Of a stretch of DNA of 24,323 nt, positions 1 to 6,391 are shown one piece after another. Made by a program: the position numbers and the translations under genes. Numbering within the stretch: the stretch's first letter is position 1; each line of letters begins with the position of its first letter. The notes under the pieces were generated by a model. It ran no database searches. It was not told the origin of the DNA and was given only the letters and a program-made list of their open reading frames with translations. Source of the DNA: Treponema sp. (lineage in GTDB: Bacteria > Spirochaetota > Spirochaetia > Treponematales > Treponemataceae); the NCBI GenBank assembly GCA_016293495.1, contig JAEDED010000030.1, positions 1-24,323 of the forward strand, in the 5' to 3' direction.

Positions 1-41
1 TATATTTCAATTCATTACAATCACATCGAACGCTGTTTGTA

Positions 42-70
42 GGTATTACCACCATTTCCGGGTATTACCA
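42..70. repeat. Direct repeat of a 10-mer upstream of the pcnB promoter
   Basis: The 10-mer GGTATTACCA occurs at 42-51 and again at 61-70, a 19-bp period. Each copy contains the near-palindrome GGTATTACC. The pair ends six bases before the proposed -35 box of pcnB, a location where activator or repressor sites are often found. A regulatory role is inference only; with two copies, chance is possible. Confidence 0.35.
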
Positions 71-75
71 TTATA

Positions 76-104
76 TTGATTATTTACCCCATCTCCTTTA
101 TATT
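76..104 (+). promoter_or_regulatory. Putative sigma70 promoter of pcnB, leaderless geometry
   Basis: TTGATT at 76-81 and TATATT at 99-104 are separated by 17 bp. The GTG start codon at 114 lies only 9 bases past the -10 box, so transcription would start at or within about 3 bases of the start codon. There is no Shine-Dalgarno sequence before the GTG. This supports 114 as the start even though the reading frame stays open to the left window edge. Confidence 0.5.
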
Positions 105-113
105 TCTACCATT

Positions 114-1349
114 GTGCTATATCGATATGGAAAAGACGAAAAAGGCCGCCCTGTAAAGAAAGCGGTTGTATATACAAAAGACGAACACTGCATCTCGCTT
201 TATAAAATCGACCCGGATGCTTTACGCATTGTTCAGAGATTAAAGGACAACGGATTTACTGCCTACATTGTCGGCGGCGCTGTTCGTGACCTTCTTGTTG
301 GAAGAAGTCCGAAAGATTTTGATATCGTAACAGATGCGACTCCGTCTAAAATCAAAAGAATATTCAGAAATTCCCGCATCATTGGACGAAGATTCCGTCT
401 CGTGCATGTCATTTTCGGCCTCAAGATTTTTGAAGTAAGTACATTCCGATCAAATGCTGACGGCTCTGTCGGAAACGACTTCGGTACTATCGACGAAGAT
501 GTAATGCGCCGCGATTTTACAATCAATGCTTTGTATTACGACCCGATTCAGGAACAGGTAATTGACTATGTCGGCGGTGTCCGTGACATTAAAAAGGGAA
601 TTTTAAAGCCCGTCATTCCTATTGATACCATTTTCGTTGAAGATCCTGTGCGCATGCTCCGTGCAATCAAATATTCCTCTACAACAGGCTGTCAGATGTC
701 TTGGGCTTTAAGACGCAAAATCAGAAGTTCAGCGCATCTTTTAGCACCGGTTTCTCCGTCACGCCTTACTGAGGAAATGCATAAAATCATCAACAGCGGT
801 CATTCCTTTGAAATCATATCCGAATGTCTAAAGACGGACCTTTACATGGCTTTGCAGCCGGCTGCAAGTGCAATGATGTACGAGAATAAGGATTTTGAAA
901 GCAGCTATTTTATTCATCTTAAAGAGCTTGATGAACTTGTACAGAAAGACAAAGACGTTCGTCTCGGCCGAAAGCTTGTTTTCTTAATCAAAGATTTTAT
1001 CCTTACTCTTACAGACTGGCAGAAGGAAATTACATCAGAAAGTTCTGTCGGCGAACTGTACGTAAAGACTTGGACTGAATGCCGAAACTTTGTCCTTCCG
1101 ATGAATCCTCAACGCACTGAACTCGAATTTGCTATCAGAACTTCTCTGCGCGAAATCGGAGTTTCAATCAGAATTCCTAAAAAGCCGTCAATTCAGAATA
1201 AAGGTGAGGCTTCTAAAAAAACTGAAGGAGAAAATGTTCCTTCAAAAAAGAAGAAGAAAAGAAGAAATAATCACAAACCGTTAGACAGTAACAATACGCT
1301 TCGAGAAAGTACAAATGTTACTATAGAAACTACAAGCATTAAAAAATAA
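114..1349 (+). CDS. pcnB: Poly(A) polymerase / CCA-transferase family protein, PcnB type
   Basis: A 411-residue class II nucleotidyltransferase that adds 3' nucleotides to RNA in the cytoplasm: poly(A) tails if PcnB, CCA ends if a tRNA nucleotidyltransferase. The head domain is clear. GG is at residues 54-55 in YIVGGAVRD, the metal-binding pair D68/D70 lies in KDFDIV, and RRDFTINAL is near 132-140, followed by the helical neck with EDPVRMLRAIK. The long C-terminus ends in a basic stretch (KKKKKRRNN near 380), as in PcnB proteins. The length fits PcnB. The start is GTG without a Shine-Dalgarno sequence. The frame is open upstream to the window edge, but a promoter at 76-104 and the family-like N-terminus favour 114. 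The tRNAs in this window lack encoded CCA, so a CCA-adding enzyme must exist; whether this protein does that job cannot be told from sequence. Confidence 0.88.
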   Translation: MLYRYGKDEKGRPVKKAVVYTKDEHCISLYKIDPDALRIVQRLKDNGFTAYIVGGAVRDLLVGRSPKDFDIVTDATPSKIKRIFRNSRIIGRRFRLVHVIFGLKIFEVSTFRSNADGSVGNDFGTIDEDVMRRDFTINALYYDPIQEQVIDYVGGVRDIKKGILKPVIPIDTIFVEDPVRMLRAIKYSSTTGCQMSWALRRKIRSSAHLLAPVSPSRLTEEMHKIINSGHSFEIISECLKTDLYMALQPAASAMMYENKDFESSYFIHLKELDELVQKDKDVRLGRKLVFLIKDFILTLTDWQKEITSESSVGELYVKTWTECRNFVLPMNPQRTELEFAIRTSLREIGVSIRIPKKPSIQNKGEASKKTEGENVPSKKKKKRRNNHKPLDSNNTLRESTNVTIETTSIKK

Positions 1350-1663
1350 ATCACGGAATAAATTACTAAATGAGTAACCTTTCTTCTGAGTCTAAAAAAG
1401 GTTACGAAGTTCAGTATGAATCCGAGAAAAAGAAAAAGTGCAGTAGTTACAGACAGAATTGCGGTCAGATTCAAGATAAGCTTCTGAGTTGAATCAAGAA
1501 AGTCCTGATAATTTCCTACAAAATAAAGCATAAGAATTCCTGAAAGGATAAGAAACAGGAAAACTGACATGCGAATTACAATTTGGTAAAAAAAGTAGAC
1601 CATTGAATTTTTTTTGTAAACAATTTTTTTGGTCTTGAAGTCTGCTTTATTATTAGGTATCAT
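1271..1663 (-). CDS. Small three-helix membrane protein of unknown function
   Basis: This reading frame encodes about 130 residues and is not a recognised family. After a basic N-terminus of about 20 residues it has three strongly hydrophobic segments, at roughly 33-50, 64-91 and 98-128, with the positive cluster RLRRK between the second and third. That points to an inner-membrane protein. The start chosen is ATG at 1663; a TTG lies one codon upstream. It has its own putative promoter (1671-1699) almost touching the start and no Shine-Dalgarno sequence. Its last 26 codons overlap the 3' end of pcnB on the opposite strand. Coding status is supported by the hydrophobic periodicity and by filling an otherwise empty 360-bp gap; comparison with other treponemes would settle it. 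Confidence 0.6.
   Translation of the reverse strand: MIPNNKADFKTKKIVYKKNSMVYFFYQIVIRMSVFLFLILSGILMLYFVGNYQDFLDSTQKLILNLTAILSVTTALFLFLGFILNFVTFFRLRRKVTHLVIYSVIYFLMLVVSIVTFVLSRSVLLLSNGL
1635..1663 (+). promoter_or_regulatory. Putative promoter for the SPFH-aroH-glgA cluster
   Basis: TTGAAG at 1635-1640 and TATCAT at 1658-1663 have a 17-bp spacer on the plus strand, upstream of the gene at 1711. It overlaps the first codons of the divergent small membrane protein gene. The match is moderate and other AT-rich -10-like hexamers lie just downstream (for example 1671-1676). Confidence 0.3.
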
Positions 1664-1670
1664 CAAATAT

Positions 1671-1699
1671 TATATAAAATTGATTTTTTAATTCGTCAA
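1671..1699 (-). promoter_or_regulatory. Putative minus-strand promoter of the small membrane protein gene
   Basis: Read on the minus strand, TTGACG (1699-1694) is followed after 17 bp by TATATA (1676-1671), or after 19 bp by TATAAT (1674-1669). The ATG at 1663 begins only 5-7 bases after the -10 hexamer, so the transcript would be leaderless or nearly so. Confidence 0.45.
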
Positions 1700-1710
1700 G
1701 GGGAAACGGA

Positions 1711-2547
1711 ATGAAAAAGAAAACTCGCAGATTTGTATGGTTTACCATTATTTTAGTACTTGCTGCAGGAACAGCATTTTACTTCGGATACACTCCATTA
1801 CATCTTAAAAAAGACACAATCGGTGTTTTCATTTCAAAAACAAATGGGGTTTCAAATAATCCTGTAGTTCCCGGAAAATTTCAGTGGAACTGGCAGGCGC
1901 TCATTCCTACAAACTCAAGCCTCAGATGTTTTACAAATAAACCTTATACATATAAAACAACTAAATCAGGTGAACTTCCCGGCGGCGATGTTTATTCAAA
2001 AGTTCATAAAGAAAATCCTTCTTTTAAATATTCCTTTACTGTAAGCATGGAACTGAGGGCAGAGCCTTCACAGTTTGTAGAGCTTGTAAAAGAATCCGAC
2101 ATTGCAACTGATTCTGATCTTAACGCAAAATACCTTGAGCTTTCTGAAAACCTTGCAGACAAAATCAACCTCAGGGTTTTGAGATTCTACACAGGAACTC
2201 CAGGCGACAAGCTTATTGACCTTGATGCAATTGCCGATGATGTTGCACGAACTTTCTCTGAAACTGGCTTTACTCTTAATTCCCTTGTAATTTCAAATGC
2301 AAAGCTTCCTGACTATAAACTTTATACAACTGCAAAACAGCTTTACGATACTTATATGGCTGATGTTCAGACACAGATTATGAAGCTGTCTGAAGGTCAG
2401 GCAAAAGAAATTGCAGAAAATACAAAGAATCTCAACAAGCTTGAAAAGTTCGGAAAAGTATTAAAAGATTACAGTGAACTTACAGATCTTTTAAAATCTT
2501 CGAAAGACCTTAATGAAACTTTAAAAGCAATTTACGCACAGAATTAA
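1711..2547 (+). CDS. Membrane-anchored SPFH/band-7-like protein
   Basis: A 278-residue protein with a basic start and one hydrophobic segment (about 8-28), followed by a long polar region that should lie outside the cytoplasmic membrane. The segment DTIGVFISKTNGVSNNPVVPGK just after the membrane anchor resembles the beginning of an SPFH/prohibitin domain. It is followed by an alpha/beta stretch and a charged helical region rich in Lys/Glu from about 215 to 270, which could form a coiled coil as in band-7 proteins. No catalytic motif is visible. A GGGG-containing ribosome-binding site (about 1699-1703) precedes the ATG. It lies 31 bp before aroH and is probably cotranscribed with it. The SPFH assignment rests on fold-like features only; it could instead be a treponeme-specific envelope protein. 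Confidence 0.6.
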   Translation: MKKKTRRFVWFTIILVLAAGTAFYFGYTPLHLKKDTIGVFISKTNGVSNNPVVPGKFQWNWQALIPTNSSLRCFTNKPYTYKTTKSGELPGGDVYSKVHKENPSFKYSFTVSMELRAEPSQFVELVKESDIATDSDLNAKYLELSENLADKINLRVLRFYTGTPGDKLIDLDAIADDVARTFSETGFTLNSLVISNAKLPDYKLYTTAKQLYDTYMADVQTQIMKLSEGQAKEIAENTKNLNKLEKFGKVLKDYSELTDLLKSSKDLNETLKAIYAQN

Positions 2548-2578
2548 AATATTTATATAAAAATATCAGGACATTTTT

Positions 2579-2956
2579 ATGGAACGACTTAGCGCTGTCC
2601 GCGGTGCAATTACTGCGGAAAATACAAAAGAATCAATTCAGTCTCAGACTGTCAGAGTTGTAAAAGAAATTATTGAAGCAAACAATCTTAAGCTTGAAGA
2701 CTTTGTTACAATTCAGTTCAGTCTAACTAAAGACCTGGATGTATTAAATCCTGCAACAGCCCTGCGCCTCGGAAAAGATGATCTTCCTTATGATTTGAGT
2801 TCAGTACCTTTGTTCTGTACCCAGGAAGCTTACATTCAGGGCGGACTTGAAAAAGTTATCCGTGTCCTTATTACAGGATATTTCGGAGAGCAGAAATCAC
2901 TTAAATTCGCTTATCTCGACGGTGCAAAAGTTCTCCGCACCGACCTGGTTAAATAA
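2579..2956 (+). CDS. aroH: Chorismate mutase, AroH type
   Basis: A 125-residue cytoplasmic enzyme that converts chorismate to prephenate for phenylalanine and tyrosine synthesis. It matches the Bacillus subtilis AroH trimeric fold rather than the AroQ helical type: an N-terminal VRGAIT segment with R8, the block VPLFCTQEAYIQGGLEKVIRVL (residues 76-97) and the end YLDGAKVLRTDL. The residues equivalent to B. subtilis C75, E78 and R90 are C80, E83 and R95, with Y112 and R120 in the expected C-terminal places. Length is normal for the family. Its stop overlaps the Shine-Dalgarno of glgA, 10 bp before that start, so the two are translationally close. No other shikimate-pathway gene is visible nearby. 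Confidence 0.88.
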   Translation: MERLSAVRGAITAENTKESIQSQTVRVVKEIIEANNLKLEDFVTIQFSLTKDLDVLNPATALRLGKDDLPYDLSSVPLFCTQEAYIQGGLEKVIRVLITGYFGEQKSLKFAYLDGAKVLRTDLVK

Positions 2957-2966
2957 GGATTTCGTT

Positions 2967-4514
2967 ATGAAAATCTGGATGATTTCCAGGGAATATGACG
3001 GCATTGCCGAAGCCGGCGGGGTAAAAAACGTCGTGTGCTCTCTGTCTGAAGAACTTTCAGAAGCTAATAAAATTACTCTTTTTATTCCTGAATACGGATG
3101 TACTGATTTTTCAAAAATTTCTGATTATGAAGAGCTTGAAGGAACTTTTGAAATTCCCTGCAACGGACAGAATTATTCTGTAAGTTTTGCAAAAGGAATT
3201 TGCAAAAAGGTTCAGGTAATCTTTGTAAAAGCAGATGTCTATAAAGAAAAAAATAATGTTTACACCTATAACCGGAAGGATCTTGAAAAATTTCCAGATG
3301 GTCAGATAGGAACCGGGTATAAGGATTCTCTTCTGCTTGATGTGCTTTTTCAGAAAGCAGTATGTGTTTATGCCCAGAACTTCAGGGATGTGCCGGATGT
3401 AATTCACTGTCACGATGCCTGTGTTGCTTCTTTTCCTGCAATTGCGAAGGTTCTTTACAGCCAGGTTTTTAATAAAACTAAAATGGTTGTGACAATCCAC
3501 AATGCAGGTCCTGCATACCATCATGAATTCTGTGATTTTGCACAGGCTGAAAGCTATACAGAGCTTCCGGGTGATGTCATTGCTTCAAGCCTTAACGGTC
3601 AGCGCGTTGAACCATATCTTCTTGCAATAAATTACGCAAAGCTTTCGACAGTATCGTATGATTATGCAAAAGAACTTCTTGACATTAATAATCACAATAC
3701 TGACGGACTTTCAGAAGCATTCTGTCAGAGAAATGTTTCTATCGAAGGCATTACAAACGGAATCGATATAAACCGTTATTCACCTGAAAACAAAAATGTT
3801 TCTCTTCTGCCTTTTGAGTTTTCTCCTGTTAATAAAGATCTCTCCGGAAAATACAAATGCCGCAGCTATTTCATAAACAGTTTTGCCTCAGAAGGAAATT
3901 GCGAACTTTCAATCGGCGCAGAATCAATCAGACAGTCAGGCTTTCTGGAACCAGATCCTTTAAATAAAAATATTTACATTTCCTTTCACGGCCGTCTTGT
4001 CCGCCAGAAAGGAATCCTTGTCATTCTTGATCTGATTGATAAGCTTTTTGCAAAACATTCAAACGTGCGCCTTATTATAAACGGGCAGGGTGAGCAGTTC
4101 CTTCAAGATGAGCTTTCTAAAAAAGCAGCACAGTATCCCGGAAAAATTGTCTACCTTTGCGGTTATGAAAGAAGCCTTGCACGTCTTTGTACAGCCTGTG
4201 GTGATTTTGCTCTGTTCCCTTCAGAATTTGAACCTTGCGGCCTTGAAGATTTTATTGCCCAGATTTACGGAACAATTCCTGTAGCACATGCAACAGGCGG
4301 ATTAAAGAAAATCGTAAACGGAAAAAGCGGCTTTACATATTCTCCGAATAACAGTGATGTGCTTCTTTCTGTCATTGATGAAATTGTCGGCAATAAAGAA
4401 AAAAATCCTCGTTTCTACGATGATCTTGTTCAGAGTGCGGCACTTCATGTTAAAGAAAATTATACCTGGAAAATTGTAGCAAACAAAAAGTACATTCCAT
4501 TCTACAGGAATTAA
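2967..4514 (+). CDS. glgA: Glycogen/starch synthase, GT5 family
   Basis: A 515-residue glycosyltransferase that extends alpha-1,4-glucan from a nucleotide-sugar donor in the cytoplasm. The start at 2967 has AAGGA seven bases upstream; a longer in-frame extension to 2847 lies wholly inside aroH and is rejected. The N-terminal Rossmann domain begins KIWMISREYDGIAEAGGV. The C-terminal GT-B domain shows FHGRLVRQKG (about 340-349), INGQGEQ, LCGYER and the family signature FEPCGLEDF (421-429) with YGTIPVAHATGGL. E422 sits at the expected EX7E position. Odd point: the donor-binding KxGG motif of bacterial GlgA (K15 in E. coli) reads EAGG at residues 15-18, so the lysine is replaced by glutamate. Glycogen synthase remains the best call; donor preference may differ. 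Confidence 0.85.
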   Translation: MKIWMISREYDGIAEAGGVKNVVCSLSEELSEANKITLFIPEYGCTDFSKISDYEELEGTFEIPCNGQNYSVSFAKGICKKVQVIFVKADVYKEKNNVYTYNRKDLEKFPDGQIGTGYKDSLLLDVLFQKAVCVYAQNFRDVPDVIHCHDACVASFPAIAKVLYSQVFNKTKMVVTIHNAGPAYHHEFCDFAQAESYTELPGDVIASSLNGQRVEPYLLAINYAKLSTVSYDYAKELLDINNHNTDGLSEAFCQRNVSIEGITNGIDINRYSPENKNVSLLPFEFSPVNKDLSGKYKCRSYFINSFASEGNCELSIGAESIRQSGFLEPDPLNKNIYISFHGRLVRQKGILVILDLIDKLFAKHSNVRLIINGQGEQFLQDELSKKAAQYPGKIVYLCGYERSLARLCTACGDFALFPSEFEPCGLEDFIAQIYGTIPVAHATGGLKKIVNGKSGFTYSPNNSDVLLSVIDEIVGNKEKNPRFYDDLVQSAALHVKENYTWKIVANKKYIPFYRN

Positions 4515-4587
4515 AAAAAATCTGTTCTGAAGAATTTCAGGCATTAAAAAAAAATGAACTTTTTTCGGATTTTTTTGTGTAAAGGTG

Positions 4588-4616
4588 TTGACACAAATTC
4601 GTAATTCCTATAAAGT
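4588..4616 (+). promoter_or_regulatory. Promoter of the tRNA-Thr/tRNA-Tyr operon
   Basis: A perfect -35 box TTGACA at 4588-4593 and TAAAGT at 4611-4616 are spaced by 17 bp. The predicted start of transcription is about 10 bases before the first tRNA at 4634, a typical stable-RNA arrangement. The 3' flank of glgA (4515-4587) contains long A and T runs and a 5-bp CTGAA/TTCAG hairpin at 4527-4540, but no convincing strong terminator. Confidence 0.7.
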
Positions 4617-4633
4617 ACAAACATCAACTACAT

Positions 4634-4706
4634 GCTACTTTAGCTCAGCTGGTAGAGCACGTGATTTGTAATCTCGGGGTCGTGGGTCCGAATCCTACAA
4701 GTAGCT
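4634..4706 (+). tRNA. tRNA-Thr (anticodon UGU)
   Basis: A 73-nt cloverleaf. The acceptor stem GCTACTT/AAGTAGC pairs perfectly and the discriminator base is T4706. The D arm is GCTC...GAGC with GG in the loop. The anticodon loop is TTTGTAA with TGT at 4667-4669, so it reads ACA and related Thr codons. The anticodon stem CGTGA/TCTCG contains a central T-T mismatch (4662/4674). The T-loop reads TCCGAAT, with C at position 55 (4688) where U is nearly universal. No 3' CCA is encoded. It sits seven bases before tRNA-Tyr in the same transcript. Confidence 0.93.
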
Positions 4707-4713
4707 TTAAGTC

Positions 4714-4795
4714 GGGGAGTTTCCCGAGTGGTCAAAGGGGGCAGACTGTAAATCTGTTGGCTTAGCCTTCGTAGGTCCGAATCCTTCACTCCCCA
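4714..4795 (+). tRNA. tRNA-Tyr (anticodon GUA)
   Basis: An 82-nt class II tRNA. The acceptor GGGGAGT/ACTCCCC pairs perfectly and the discriminator is A4795. The D stem is CCC/GGG and the anticodon GTA is at 4748-4750. The long variable arm contains GGC-tta-GCC, as expected for bacterial tyrosine tRNA. The T-stem GTAGG/CCTTC has a T-T mismatch at 4772/4786, and the T-loop is TCCGAAT with C at position 55 (4777), as in the neighbouring tRNA-Thr. CCA is not encoded. Confidence 0.93.
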
Positions 4796-4800
4796 ATATT

Positions 4801-4856
4801 AAAGGTGTTACAAAGTGTGTTTTTTATAAGACTTACTTTATAACACCTTTTTTTTA
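4801..4856 (+). terminator. Rho-independent terminator of the tRNA operon
   Basis: A 15-bp stem with one C-A mismatch is formed by 4801-4815 and 4836-4850, with a 20-base loop. It is followed immediately by a T run to 4856. It begins five bases after the end of tRNA-Tyr. Confidence 0.8.
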
Positions 4857-4876
4857 TCCCCGTAATATTTCTTTTG

Positions 4877-4936
4877 GTTTAATCGGACGAGTATTAAACG
4901 AATCAATATTAAATCGAATCTGTATTAAATCTTTCT
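4877..4936. repeat. 16-bp tandem repeat and inverted repeat upstream of the YkgJ-type gene
   Basis: Three degenerate 16-base units lie head to tail at 4889-4904, 4905-4920 and 4921-4936. All share TATTAAA, and the first two share CGAATC. The 5' part also forms a perfect inverted repeat, GTTTAAT (4877-4883) and ATTAAAC (4893-4899), with a 9-base spacer. The array ends at the ribosome-binding site of the next gene. It may be an operator region; no clear promoter was recognised inside it. Confidence 0.4.
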
Positions 4937-4948
4937 GGAGTTTGACTT

Positions 4949-5389
4949 ATGGAATGTTTTTACGATAACGGCCTTCATTTTGAATGCAACAAGTGTTCTG
5001 ACTGCTGCAGAAAAGTTCCCGGTTTTGTTTATCTGTCCGAAATGGATTTGACAAGACTTTGTGATTGGTTTAAACTTTCCAAAGAAGAATTTATTGACAA
5101 GTATTGCCGATGGGTTGGATATTACGAAGGGAAAGAGGCTCTTGCTTTAATTGAATTAAAAAACTACGACTGCATTTTCTGGAATAAGGAATGCGGCTGT
5201 TCAGCATACGGCGCCCGCCCGGTTCAATGTTCAACATATCCTTTCTGGTCACATATAATTCAGGACCGTCGTTCCTGGGACGAAGAAAAAAAATACTGTC
5301 CCGGAATCAATGAAGGTCCGGTTCATTCAAAAGATGAAATTGATGAACAGCGTTACATGTATGTTCACAATAAACCTATAACAAGATAA
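4949..5389 (+). CDS. YkgJ-family cysteine-cluster (metal-binding) protein
   Basis: A 146-residue cytoplasmic protein with the signature of the zinc/iron-chelating YkgJ family (PF03692). An N-terminal CxxCxxCC motif uses C13, C16, C19 and C20; then come C75, C82, C84 and the block YGARPVQCSTYPFW with C94, and finally C117. These cysteines are expected to bind a metal or an iron-sulfur cluster. The biochemical role of the family is not established. GGAG eight bases upstream fits the ATG at 4949. The MBL-fold gene follows 41 bp later and may share a transcript. Confidence 0.85.
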   Translation: MECFYDNGLHFECNKCSDCCRKVPGFVYLSEMDLTRLCDWFKLSKEEFIDKYCRWVGYYEGKEALALIELKNYDCIFWNKECGCSAYGARPVQCSTYPFWSHIIQDRRSWDEEKKYCPGINEGPVHSKDEIDEQRYMYVHNKPITR

Positions 5390-5430
5390 AAAAGTTTTTT
5401 TGCTGTCAAAAGGCAGCGCGGGAGAAGATT

Positions 5431-6372
5431 TTGAAAATCCATTTTTGGGGAGTAAGGGGATCAATTCCAAGCCCGATTTTATCATCACAGATTCAGGCAA
5501 AGATTAATGCCTGCATTCAGCGTATTACACCAAAGGACCTTGAATCGTTTGATTCACGCGAAAGATTTATTGCAAATCTTCCGGACTGGATTTACGGAAC
5601 TGTCGGTGGAAATTCACCTTGCATTCAGCTTGTAACAGATGATAAAAAAGAAATCATTCTTGATGCAGGTTCAGGCATCCGCGTGATGGGAAGAAACTCT
5701 ACAATTCCTGAAGATAATCATTTTTCATTATTCTTTTCTCACTTTCACTGGGATCATATCTGTGGTTTTCCATTTTTTGATTTTGCCTACAATCCTAATC
5801 TAACTTTAGATATTTATTCTCCGTTCGAGAATGCCAAAGACTATCTTGCAATGCAGATGCCTTCGACTAAATTATTCCCTGTGTTATGGGAAAATTTTTC
5901 GCGCAACTTTTATTTTCATACAATGGAACCTGGAACTACTTACACAATTGACGGCATTCAGGTTACAAGCTGCGGTGTAAGTCATCCGGGCGATTCATTC
6001 TCGTATTCGTTTGTAGAAGGCTCAAAGAAATTTGTTTATGCAACTGACATTGAACTTATGGATATGTCAGATGTAAATGAACAGCATCTTGAAGCGGTAT
6101 TCAAAGACGCTGATGTTGTCGTTCTCGATTCCCAGTATACACTGGAAGAAGCTCAGTCAAAAGAAAAGTGGGGACACTCAGCATTCTGTTATGCAATTGA
6201 CTTTGCTTGCAAGATGAATATTAAAAAGGTTTATCTTTTCCATCATGAACCTACTTATGATGATAAAAAACTCAATTCAATTTTAAGTGCCGCAAAATGG
6301 TATTCAAGCTATATTTCTCAGAATAAAGTAGAAGTTGAACTTGCCATTGAAGGTACAGAAGTAGAAATCTAA
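5431..6372 (+). CDS. MBL-fold metallo-hydrolase
   Basis: A 313-residue cytoplasmic metallo-beta-lactamase-fold hydrolase. The start is TTG with GGAG six bases upstream, and the N-terminus KIHFWGVRGSIPSP is typical of this subgroup. Metal ligands are in place: H104, H106, D108 and H109 in SHFHWDH, H185 in GVSHPG, D206 in YATDIE, and H271/H272 in LFHHEP. The conserved GGNSPC (59-64) and ILDAGSG (76-82) are also present. The subgroup resembles the tRNase-Z-like and cyclic-nucleotide phosphodiesterase-like enzymes, but the substrate cannot be inferred. It is followed 19 bp later by mltG. Confidence 0.85.
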   Translation: MKIHFWGVRGSIPSPILSSQIQAKINACIQRITPKDLESFDSRERFIANLPDWIYGTVGGNSPCIQLVTDDKKEIILDAGSGIRVMGRNSTIPEDNHFSLFFSHFHWDHICGFPFFDFAYNPNLTLDIYSPFENAKDYLAMQMPSTKLFPVLWENFSRNFYFHTMEPGTTYTIDGIQVTSCGVSHPGDSFSYSFVEGSKKFVYATDIELMDMSDVNEQHLEAVFKDADVVVLDSQYTLEEAQSKEKWGHSAFCYAIDFACKMNIKKVYLFHHEPTYDDKKLNSILSAAKWYSSYISQNKVEVELAIEGTEVEI

Positions 6373-6391
6373 TATAAAGGACATTCCGAAA

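Noticed and set aside
3..113. Open frame upstream of the pcnB GTG, continuous to the window edge
   Set aside because: The translated stretch is rich in Tyr/His/Ile with no family resemblance, contains repeats and promoter boxes, and the family-like N-terminus begins at 114.
2847..2966. N-terminal extension of the glycogen synthase frame by 40 residues
   Set aside because: The extension lies entirely inside aroH, and the start at 2967 has a good Shine-Dalgarno and the family's usual N-terminus (KIWMISREY).
4527..4540. CTGAA-gaat-TTCAG hairpin after glgA as a terminator
   Set aside because: Only 5 bp, low GC, and the T run does not follow directly; too weak to call.
4580..4815. Similar AAAGGTGTT strings before the tRNA promoter and in the terminator stem (4581-4589, 4801-4809) as a functional repeat
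   Set aside because: Nine bases shared in AT-rich flanks, each already explained by a -35 region and a hairpin arm.
5404..5416. Small hairpin GCTG...CAGC between the YkgJ-type and MBL-fold genes
   Set aside because: Short stem with T residues before rather than after it on the plus strand; probably chance.
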